A DNA stretch of 64,000 nt, from assembly GCF_900019265.1 (NCBI RefSeq), contig NZ_CYGX02000004.1, positions 1 to 64,000 on the forward strand, written 5' to 3'. Shown one piece after another: positions 57,067-64,000 of the stretch. The notes under the pieces are model-generated. The model saw only the letters and a program-made list of their open reading frames with translations. It was not told where the DNA came from and made no database searches. Within the stretch, counting starts at the first letter, position 1; the number at the start of each line of letters is the position of its first letter. The DNA is from Paraburkholderia ribeironis. Its GTDB lineage: Bacteria; Pseudomonadota; Gammaproteobacteria; Burkholderiales; Burkholderiaceae. The position numbers and the translations under genes were made by a program.

Positions 57067-57723
57067 ATGAGTCTGCGCATCCTCATTGCCGAAGACCACG
57101 CTGTGGTTCGCCAGAGTGTCCGTCAATTGCTGCTCGATCGCGGCGTGGCGCGCGATGTCACCGAGGCGCAAACCGGCGCCGAAGCGCTCGCCGCTGTCGT
57201 TCAGCACGGCTATGACGTCGTACTGCTCGACATTTCGTTGCCCGACATGAACGGCGTCGAAGTGCTCAAGCGACTCAAGCGCAAGGCGCCGCGCGTGGCC
57301 GTGCTGATGTTCTCGATGTACCGCGAGGACCAGTACGCGGTGCGCGCGTTGAAGGCGGGAGCCGCCGGTTACCTGTCGAAAACGGTCGACGCCGCGCAGA
57401 TGATCGGTGCGATCCAGCAGGTCGCGGCGGGCCGCAAATACGTGAGCCCGGCGATGGCCGAGGCGCTGGCCGACTACGTTTCGTTCGACGGCGAACAGTT
57501 GCCGCACGAAAAGCTCTCCGATCGCGAATATCAAACCCTGTGCATGCTCGCGTCGGGCAAGCGCCTGACCGATATCGCGGCAACGCTCTCGCTGTCGGTG
57601 AAAACGGTCAGCGTGTACCGCACCCGGCTGCTCGAGAAAATGAAGCTGCGCAATAACGCCGAGCTGACGTTCTACGTGATGAGCAACCGCCTCGTCGATC
57701 TGAACCCGGCGATGGCGGGCTGA
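57067..57723 (+). CDS. NarL/FixJ-family response regulator
   Basis: 218 residues. Receiver domain with D55 in VVLLDISLPDMNG, acidic pocket ED at 9-10 and K105 in YLSKTVDA; the LuxR-type helix-turn-helix (LSDREYQTLCMLASGKRLTD, then ATLSLSVKTVSVYRTRLLEK) binds DNA after phosphorylation by the kinase encoded just upstream. Start MSLRILIAEDH. Target genes unknown; the APC permease downstream is one candidate. Confidence 0.93.
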   Translation: MSLRILIAEDHAVVRQSVRQLLLDRGVARDVTEAQTGAEALAAVVQHGYDVVLLDISLPDMNGVEVLKRLKRKAPRVAVLMFSMYREDQYAVRALKAGAAGYLSKTVDAAQMIGAIQQVAAGRKYVSPAMAEALADYVSFDGEQLPHEKLSDREYQTLCMLASGKRLTDIAATLSLSVKTVSVYRTRLLEKMKLRNNAELTFYVMSNRLVDLNPAMAG

Positions 57724-58050
57724 CGCTCCGTCCTCCGTTTCCACCGCCGCTGCACGACATGTGCGGGACGACGCGCGGTTCGCCCCGGCCGCGCCTGCTA
57801 CCTGGCAACAAAGCGCGGCAACAGAGCGATTCCCTCCCCGTTGTTCACGCATCGAGCGAAAGCTTTGCCGGTGTGTCGCTTACCGCGCACGAACGCCCCG
57901 CCGAACGTTCTCCGGCCGGCAATTTCCGCCCGCCCCAGGCGGCGCAAACGCGCCGTCTCCGAACAGTGCAGCGGCACGCATCCGCTAAAATTGCGGGTTT
58001 CCCCTGACATTCGGCGCGCAACACGCGTGCACTACTGGAGACCCACGCCA
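57724..58050. other. Intergenic region upstream of the APC permease
   Basis: About 330 bp, high GC, no gene or clear signal seen apart from a GGAG ribosome site at its right end. Confidence 0.45.
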
Positions 58051-59442
58051 ATGTCCCTGTTTCGCAAAAAGAGCGTCGAGCACATGATCGCGACAAGCGC
58101 TCAGAACGCCGGCCTGAAAAAGGCGCTCGGCGCGCTCGATCTGACTTTCCTCGGTGTCGGCGCCATCATCGGCACCGGCATTTTCGTTCTGACCGGCACG
58201 GGCGCGGTCCAGGCCGGCCCGGCGCTGATGATCTCGTTCCTGATCGCGGCGGTCGCGTGCGGTTTCGCCGCACTCGCCTACGCCGAATTCGCGTCCACCA
58301 TTCCGGTCGCGGGCTCCATCTACACGTACTCGTATGCCACGCTCGGCGAGCTGGCCGCGTGGATCATCGGCTGGGACCTGATGCTCGAATATGGGCTGGC
58401 CACGTCGGCGGTGTCGGTGGGCTGGTCGGGCTATCTGCAATCGCTGCTATCCGGCTTCGGTGTGTCGTTGCCGGTTGCGCTGACGGCCGCGCCCGGCGCG
58501 CTGCCCGGACATGTCACGCTCTTCAACCTGCCGGCGTTTCTCGTGATGATGGCGATCACCGCGTTGCTGTCGTTCGGCGTGCGTGAATCCGCGCGGATCA
58601 ACAACATCATGGTGGCGATCAAGGTGATCGTGGTGCTGCAGGTGATTGCCGTGGGCGTGTTCCACGTGAGCCCGGCCAACTGGCATCCGTTCATGCCGAA
58701 TGGCTGGAACGGTGTATTCGGCGCGGCCGCGGTGATGTTCTTCGCGTTCATCGGATTCGATTCGGTGTCGTCGGCGGCCGAAGAGGTGAAGAATCCGAAG
58801 CGCGATCTGCCGATCGGCATCATTGCGTCACTGGGCGTGTGCGCGGTGCTGTACGTCGCGGTCGCGGCGGTGGTCACGGGCATCGTGCCGTCGGCGAAGT
58901 TCGCCAACATTTCGCACCCGGTGTCGTATGCGTTGCAGGAAGCGGGGCAGACGTGGGTCGCCGGCTTTATCGACCTGGGCGCCGTGCTCGGCATGCTGAC
59001 GGTGATCCTGGTGATGGCCTACGGTCAGACGCGCGTGATCTTCGCGATGTCGCGCGATGGCCTGTTGCCCGCGCGACTCTCGCGCGTGCATCCGCGCTTC
59101 GCGACGCCGTTCTTCACGACGTGGCTAGTGGGGATTTTCTTTGGTTTGATCGGCGCGCTGGTGCCGTTGAATGTGCTGGCTGAGCTGATCAATATCGGCA
59201 CGCTGGCCGCGTTTTCGATGGTCTCGATCGCGGTGCTCGTATTGCGCAAGACGCATCCCGAGTTGCCGAGGGCGTTCCGGTGTCCGGGTGTGCCGGTGGT
59301 GCCGGTGCTCGCGGTCGCGTCCTGCCTGTTCCTGATGCTCAACCTTCAGGACGTGACGTGGGCTGCGTTCCTGATCTGGCTGCTGATCGGCATGGTCATT
59401 TATTTCGGCTATTCGCGGCGCAATTCGAAGCTCGCGAAGTAG
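58051..59442 (+). CDS. APC-family amino acid permease
   Basis: 463 residues with twelve transmembrane helices. The first helix has the APC signature LTFLGVGAIIGTGIFVLTGT, and FFAFIGFDSVSSAAEEVKNPKR marks helix 6 of the cationic amino-acid transporter-like (YfnA/CAT) branch. A proton-coupled importer of amino acids is expected; substrate unknown. Start MSLFRKKSVEHM; the open frame upstream is not membrane-like. Followed by a pyrimidine-rich stretch. Confidence 0.93.
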   Translation: MSLFRKKSVEHMIATSAQNAGLKKALGALDLTFLGVGAIIGTGIFVLTGTGAVQAGPALMISFLIAAVACGFAALAYAEFASTIPVAGSIYTYSYATLGELAAWIIGWDLMLEYGLATSAVSVGWSGYLQSLLSGFGVSLPVALTAAPGALPGHVTLFNLPAFLVMMAITALLSFGVRESARINNIMVAIKVIVVLQVIAVGVFHVSPANWHPFMPNGWNGVFGAAAVMFFAFIGFDSVSSAAEEVKNPKRDLPIGIIASLGVCAVLYVAVAAVVTGIVPSAKFANISHPVSYALQEAGQTWVAGFIDLGAVLGMLTVILVMAYGQTRVIFAMSRDGLLPARLSRVHPRFATPFFTTWLVGIFFGLIGALVPLNVLAELINIGTLAAFSMVSIAVLVLRKTHPELPRAFRCPGVPVVPVLAVASCLFLMLNLQDVTWAAFLIWLLIGMVIYFGYSRRNSKLAK

Positions 59443-59821
59443 GCTCCGCTTCTCTCCTTCGCTTCCATCCTTCTCTTCTCTCCTTCTATTCAGGCGACGC
59501 TGTCTGGCGGTGTGCTGGCCGCGTCGACCTGTCCGCTGTTTTCTTCTCGGTCTGCTAGCGCCCCGCTGGCCTGACGTGCTGCGGAGCATGAACGAATCGG
59601 TGTTCCCGCATGCTCCGCATATATGAGACACAACCCTCATGCTTGTGTCAGCGCATCGCGCACGCAGCGCGCACACTTCCCCTCATAGCGCGTCAGCGCG
59701 ATTTGTGCTTTACTTTTCGCCAGACTTACAAAACCCGCAGCACCCTTATCGGACCCCACGAGCAGGCAGCTGAAGGCAACAAAAATCAAAGGTCCGGTTT
59801 CACCCCATCAGGAGACACTCC
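59443..59821. other. Intergenic region upstream of the cox-like operon
   Basis: About 380 bp. Its first 60 bases are nearly all pyrimidine on the forward strand (runs of CTTCTC). The end carries an AGGAGA ribosome site. The operon promoter lies here but was not resolved. Confidence 0.45.
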
Positions 59822-60346
59822 ATGGCGATCAGCATCAGTCTGACGGTGAACGGCGCGCCCATCAGCGCCTTAGTCGACCCCGGTACCCTGCTTGTCCAGT
59901 TCCTGCGCGATCAACTACGCCTCACCGGCACGCACATCGGCTGCGATACGGCCCAGTGCGGCGCCTGCACGGTCCATCTGAACGGCCGCGCGATCAAGTC
60001 CTGCAACATCCTCGCGGTGCAAGCCGAAGGTGCGGACGTCACCACCATCGAAGGGCTCGCGCAGAACGGCGCGCTACATCCGATGCAAGCCGCGTTCAAG
60101 CATTGCCACGGCCTACAGTGCGGCTTCTGCACACCCGGCATGGTGATGAGCGCGGTCTCGCTAGTGCAGCGTCAACCCGATCTCACCGGCGACGACGTGC
60201 GCGCTGAACTCGATGGCAATCTATGCCGCTGTACGGGTTATCACAACATCGTCAAGGCGGTGCTCGAAGGTGCCGAAGGCATGAAGGCCGCCGGCACGTC
60301 CAACGCCAATGCCAACGCAGCGGCCAGCGCGCCCGCCACCGCCTGA
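59822..60346 (+). CDS. CoxS-like iron-sulfur subunit of a molybdenum hydroxylase
   Basis: 174 residues with two [2Fe-2S] clusters: plant-type C41/C46/C49/C61 ([11 protein letters not shown]) and C100/C103/C135/C137 ([15 protein letters not shown]). Small subunit of the xanthine oxidase/CO dehydrogenase family, passing electrons between molybdenum and FAD. A tail rich in Ala/Asn ([16 protein letters not shown]) is unusual. The start has an AGGAGA site. First gene of an S-L-M operon; the large subunit begins 10 bp later. Confidence 0.95.
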   Translation: MAISISLTVNGAPISALVDPGTLLVQFLRDQLRLTGTHIGCDTAQCGACTVHLNGRAIKSCNILAVQAEGADVTTIEGLAQNGALHPMQAAFKHCHGLQCGFCTPGMVMSAVSLVQRQPDLTGDDVRAELDGNLCRCTGYHNIVKAVLEGAEGMKAAGTSNANANAAASAPATA

Positions 60347-60356
60347 GGAGCCGACG

Positions 60357-62741
60357 ATGAACGCACCCGAAACTCAAGGCCTGATCGGCGCTTCCGTCGA
60401 ACGTAAGGAAGACTACCGGTTTCTGACCGGCAACGGCCAATACACTGACGACATCGTCCTGCCCCAGCAAACCTACGCAGTGTTCCTGCGCTCGCCGCAT
60501 GCGCACGCAAAGATCAACAGCATCGACACCGCGGCGGCGAAGCAGTCTCCCGGCGTGGTGGCGATCTTCACCGGCGCGGACATGGCCGCTGAAAATGTCG
60601 GTGGCCTGCCGTGCGGCTGGCTGATCCACAGCACCGACGGCAAGCCGATGAACGAGCCGCCGCATCCGATCATCGCGCATACGAAAGTGCGGCACGTCGG
60701 CGATCAGGTCGCTCTCGTGATCGCCGACTCGATCAAGGCCGCGAAAGACGCTGCCGAACTGATCGACGTCGACTACGATGTGCTGCCGGCCGTGGCCGAC
60801 ACCGCGCATGCGGCCGACCCGGGTCAGCCCGCGGTTCACGACGAAGTGCCGGGCAACGTCTGCTACAACTGGGGCCACGGCGACAAAGCCGCGACTGACG
60901 CCGCGTTCGCCAAAGCCGCGCACGTCACCACGCTCGACATCGTCAACAACCGGCTGATTCCAAACGCGATCGAACCGCGTGCGGTCAACGCGAGCTATTC
61001 GGCGCAGGACGGCAGCTACACGCTCTACGTCGCGAATCAGAATCCGCACGTGGAGCGGCTGTTGATGGCCGCGTTCGTGCTGTCGTTGCCAGAATCGAAG
61101 CTGCGCGTGATTGCACCGGACGTCGGCGGCGGCTTCGGCTCGAAGATCTTTCTGTACGCCGAAGACGTCGCGCTGACGTGGGCCTCGAAGAAAATCCGCC
61201 GTCCGGTCAAATGGACTGCCGAACGCTCGGAAGCCTTCGTCTCCGATGCACACGGCCGCGATCACGTGACCAAAGCCGAACTGGCGTTGGACGCAGACGG
61301 CAAATTCCTCGCGATGCGCGTCCACACGATTGCCAACATGGGCGCATATCTGTCCACGTTCGCGTCGTGCGTGCCGACCATCCTGTACGCCACGCTGCTC
61401 GCCGGGCAGTACGCGACGCCCGCGATCTATGCGGAAGTGAAAGCCGTCTTCACCAACACGGTCCCGGTGGACGCCTATCGCGGCGCGGGCCGCCCCGAAG
61501 CGACGTACGTCGTGGAGCGCCTCGTCGAAACCGCGGCGCGCGAGATGAAGCTCGATCCGGCGGAAATCCGCCGCCGCAATTTCATCCACCAATTCCCGTA
61601 CGCAACGCCGGTCGGCCTCACCTACGACACCGGCGACTACGACGCGATCCTCGCGCGCTCGCTCGAACTAGCGGACGTCAAAGGCTTCGAAGCACGTCGG
61701 CAGGAGTCCGAAAAGAACGGCAAACGGCGCGGTCTTGGTTACTCGTGCTACATCGAAGCCTGCGGCCTCGCGCCTTCGAACATCGCGGGCGCGTTGGGTG
61801 CGCGTGCCGGTCTCTTCGAGACGGGTCAGATCCGCGTGCATCCGACCGGCTCGGTCACGGTGTTCACGGGCTCGCACAGTCACGGCCAGGGGCACGAGAC
61901 CACCTTCGCGCAAGTCGTCGCCGACCGGCTCGGCATTGCGCTGGAAAGCGTCGAGGTCGTCCACGGCGACACTGGCCGGATTCCGTTCGGCATGGGCACC
62001 TATGGCTCGCGCTCGATCGCGGTCGGCGGCACGGCGATCATGAAGGCGCTCGACAAGATCGAAGCCAAGGCCAAGAAAATCGCCGCGCATCTGCTCGAAG
62101 CGGCGGCGGAAGACATCGAGTTCAAGGACGGTGTGTTCCGCGTCGCGGGCACTGACCGCACCAAGGCGTTCGCCGACATCTCGCTGGCCGCTTATGTGCC
62201 GCACAACTATCCACTCGACAAGCTCGAACCGGGTCTCGAAGAAAGCGCGTTCTACGATCCGACCAACTTCACCTATCCGTCCGGCGCCTACATCTGCGAG
62301 ATCGAGGTCGATCCGGAGACCGGCGTGTGCGGTATCCAGCGGTTCACCGCGGTCGACGATTTCGGCAACGTGATCAATCCGATGATCGTCGAAGGGCAGG
62401 TGCATGGCGGACTCGCGCAGGGCATCGGCCAGGCGATGCTGGAGCGCTGCGTGTACGACACCGAAAGCGGCCAGTTGCTGTCCGGCTCATACATGGACTA
62501 CGCGATGCCGCGTGCGTCGGACCTGCCGAACTTCAGCGTCGAAACCGCGAAGGGCACGCCGTGCACGCACAATCCGCTCGGCGTCAAAGGCTGCGGCGAA
62601 GCGGGCGCGATCGGCTCGCCACCGGCGGTGATCAACGCGATCATCGACGCGCTCGCGCCACTCGGCGTGACCGATCTGCAAATGCCGGCGACACCGCATC
62701 GCGTGTGGTCCGCGATTCAAGCGGCCGCGCAACCCCATTGA
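60357..62741 (+). CDS. CoxL-like molybdenum-binding subunit, form II
   Basis: 794 residues of the xanthine dehydrogenase/CO dehydrogenase large-subunit family. The active-site loop is AYRGAGR at 373-379, the mark of form II (OMP/BMS-like) rather than form I CODH (AYXCSFR), so CO oxidation is not assured. Other motifs: [32 protein letters not shown]-like [14 protein letters not shown], and [18 protein letters not shown] near the end (catalytic Glu). Binds molybdopterin cytosine dinucleotide. GGAG ribosome site. Confidence 0.95.
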   Translation: MNAPETQGLIGASVERKEDYRFLTGNGQYTDDIVLPQQTYAVFLRSPHAHAKINSIDTAAAKQSPGVVAIFTGADMAAENVGGLPCGWLIHSTDGKPMNEPPHPIIAHTKVRHVGDQVALVIADSIKAAKDAAELIDVDYDVLPAVADTAHAADPGQPAVHDEVPGNVCYNWGHGDKAATDAAFAKAAHVTTLDIVNNRLIPNAIEPRAVNASYSAQDGSYTLYVANQNPHVERLLMAAFVLSLPESKLRVIAPDVGGGFGSKIFLYAEDVALTWASKKIRRPVKWTAERSEAFVSDAHGRDHVTKAELALDADGKFLAMRVHTIANMGAYLSTFASCVPTILYATLLAGQYATPAIYAEVKAVFTNTVPVDAYRGAGRPEATYVVERLVETAAREMKLDPAEIRRRNFIHQFPYATPVGLTYDTGDYDAILARSLELADVKGFEARRQESEKNGKRRGLGYSCYIEACGLAPSNIAGALGARAGLFETGQIRVHPTGSVTVFTGSHSHGQGHETTFAQVVADRLGIALESVEVVHGDTGRIPFGMGTYGSRSIAVGGTAIMKALDKIEAKAKKIAAHLLEAAAEDIEFKDGVFRVAGTDRTKAFADISLAAYVPHNYPLDKLEPGLEESAFYDPTNFTYPSGAYICEIEVDPETGVCGIQRFTAVDDFGNVINPMIVEGQVHGGLAQGIGQAMLERCVYDTESGQLLSGSYMDYAMPRASDLPNFSVETAKGTPCTHNPLGVKGCGEAGAIGSPPAVINAIIDALAPLGVTDLQMPATPHRVWSAIQAAAQPH

Positions 62742-62763
62742 GATCCTGAGCGGAGCATTCGAC

Positions 62764-63567
62764 ATGTATTCATATTCATTCGAGTATCAACGCGCGACGG
62801 ATCCGCAAGCGGCCGCCGCAGCCCTCACCGCCGACAGCGAAGCAAAGTTTCTGGCCGGTGGCCAGAGCCTGCTACCCACCATGCGACTGCGTCTCGCGCA
62901 GCCGTCGCAACTGATCGACGTGACGCGGATTCCCGCGCTCAAGTCGATCAAGGTCGACGCGCAAACGGTGACGATCGGCGCGGCCGTGTGTCACGCCGAC
63001 GTCGCGGAGCACGCGCAACTGCGGCGCGTGTTGCCGGGGCTCGCGGAGCTCGCTGCGCACATCGGCGATCGCCAGGTGCGCGCGCTCGGCACGATCGGCG
63101 GCTCGCTCGCCAACAACGACCCGGCCGCCTGCTATCCGGCGGCGACCCTGGCGTTGGACGCGACCATCGTCACCGACCGGCGGCGCATAGCGTCCAGCGA
63201 TTTCTTCGTCGGCATGTACGAGACCGCGTTGGCGCCCGACGAGTTGATCGTCGCCGTCGAGTTTCCAGTGCCCGAGCGTGCAGCGTACGAGAAATTCGAC
63301 AATCCCGCCTCGCACTTCGCACTGGTCGGCGTGTTCGTCGCGAAGTTCGCGAGCGGCGTGCGTGTCGCGGTGACCGGCGCGGCGTCGTCGGTATTTCGCG
63401 TGCCCGAACTCGAAAGCGCGCTGTCGGCGAATTTCACGCCGGACGCCGCACGCGCCGTCAGCGTGCTGGCCGACGATCTGAACACCGACATGCACGCGAG
63501 CGCCGAGTACCGCGCGCATCTGATTCCGGTGCTGGCGGCGCGTGCGGTGACCCGGGCGAATGGTTAG
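62764..63567 (+). CDS. CoxM-like FAD-binding subunit
   Basis: 267 residues. The FAD-binding motifs AGGQSLLP (about 36-43) and TIGGSLANNDPA (about 114-125) match CoxM/XDH middle subunits. Passes electrons from the Fe-S subunit to an acceptor. It starts 22 bp after the large subunit in the same operon; an S-L-M order is typical of form II clusters (form I is usually M-S-L). C-terminal domain about 180-267. Confidence 0.95.
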   Translation: MYSYSFEYQRATDPQAAAAALTADSEAKFLAGGQSLLPTMRLRLAQPSQLIDVTRIPALKSIKVDAQTVTIGAAVCHADVAEHAQLRRVLPGLAELAAHIGDRQVRALGTIGGSLANNDPAACYPAATLALDATIVTDRRRIASSDFFVGMYETALAPDELIVAVEFPVPERAAYEKFDNPASHFALVGVFVAKFASGVRVAVTGAASSVFRVPELESALSANFTPDAARAVSVLADDLNTDMHASAEYRAHLIPVLAARAVTRANG

Positions 63568-63719
63568 TGATCCTTGCTATTGACGGCCGACGTGCCCGTG
63601 GGTGGGCACGTCATCCGCGTCCGCTCACCGGCCTGACCGCGGCGCAAAGCAACTCGACGCGGCCGGCCCGCGTCGAACTCCACCGCCGTCGCGTTTGATC
63701 GCGCAGATTCAGGACCGCC

Positions 63720-64000
63720 ATGCAGCCAGCTTCAATCGACGACACCCTCGCGCAACTCGCCGCGCAACGCTATTTCGCCAGCCGCGAACTGGCGACCGCG
63801 CTATATCTCGCGTTACGCATGGAGCGGCCGTTGTTTGTCGAGGGCGAGCCGGGTGTCGGCAAGACCGAACTTGCCAAAGCCGCGGCGGGCATGCTCGGTA
63901 CCACGATGTTGCGGCTGCAATGCTACGAAGGTCTCGACACCGCCAGTGCGCTGTACGAGTGGGACTATCCGCGGCAGATCATGGCGCTGCGTCTGGCAGA
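63720..64000 (+). CDS. MoxR-type AAA+ ATPase (CoxD-like), cut by window end
   Basis: 93 codons visible, continuing beyond the window. MQPASIDDTLAQLAAQRYFA precedes the Walker A box GEPGVGKTE at 42-50. AAA+ MoxR proteins called CoxD sit in cox clusters and help assemble the molybdenum centre. It lies 150 bp after the FAD subunit gene in the same direction, supporting a shared role. Confidence 0.85.
   Translation, partial: MQPASIDDTLAQLAAQRYFASRELATALYLALRMERPLFVEGEPGVGKTELAKAAAGMLGTTMLRLQCYEGLDTASALYEWDYPRQIMALRLA

Overview
The window is high-GC chromosomal DNA from a betaproteobacterium, almost certainly Burkholderiaceae and probably Paraburkholderia or Burkholderia. This is inferred from gene content: a Burkholderia-type general porin, a KirBac-type potassium channel, a fused indolepyruvate:ferredoxin oxidoreductase, a short Bv3F-like H-NS protein, a HiPIP, and the yraN/diaA/dolP/rsmI block. 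Codons are strongly G/C at third positions, except in one island at about 27.3-32.2 kb. I ran no database search; every family call comes from reading motifs.

Layout. 0-4.3 kb: the 5' part of a LysR regulator, a porin, a small secreted protein and a YfeH-type transporter. 4.5-11.7 kb: an EAL-CBS-GGDEF protein, then a translationally coupled sugar operon (LacI regulator, AGE-family isomerase, PfkB kinase), two tandem small proteins and KirBac. 11.9-22.9 kb: the 1195-residue iorAB fusion, cutC with an EAL protein, a CPA1 Na+/H+ antiporter, a RutG-like permease and a Cache-GGDEF cyclase. 23.2-27.3 kb: a P2-type cation ATPase and a PPK2 polyphosphate kinase, directly beside a frameshifted, truncated LysR remnant.

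27.3-32.2 kb: an AT-richer island with a complete type II restriction-modification system. An SPPY-type DNA methyltransferase is divergent from a small XRE controller protein followed by a putative PD-(D/E)XK endonuclease that I do not recognise. A textbook-like C-box lies between them. The island runs up to a tRNA-Ala(CGC) gene and carries a possible phage terminase fragment. This is the best candidate for an undescribed system in the window.

32.3-36.7 kb: cytochrome c, dolP, diaA and yraN divergent from rsmI (the E. coli yra block without lpoA), with two tandem-repeat arrays around yraN/rsmI, then rlpA. 37.3-47.7 kb: a metallo-beta-lactamase-fold hydrolase, a DEDDh exonuclease, an Lrp regulator, a CDF exporter, an H-NS protein, a HugZ-like protein, an MFS carrier, a LivK-type binding protein, a nitronate monooxygenase and a dienelactone hydrolase. 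47.9-59.4 kb: an amidase, HiPIP, an FAD oxidoreductase, an AAA+ ATPase, a secreted protein, an EEP-family hydrolase, ferredoxin-NADP reductase, a NarL-type two-component pair and an APC permease. 59.8-64 kb: a form II (AYRGAGR) CO-dehydrogenase-like molybdenum hydroxylase operon in S-L-M order, ending in a MoxR-type ATPase cut by the window edge.

How genes work together. Three proteins make, break or sense cyclic di-GMP. The sugar operon could turn an aldose/ketose into a phosphorylated ketose under its own repressor. The restriction system looks self-timed by its C-box. The cox-like operon carries its own maturation ATPase.
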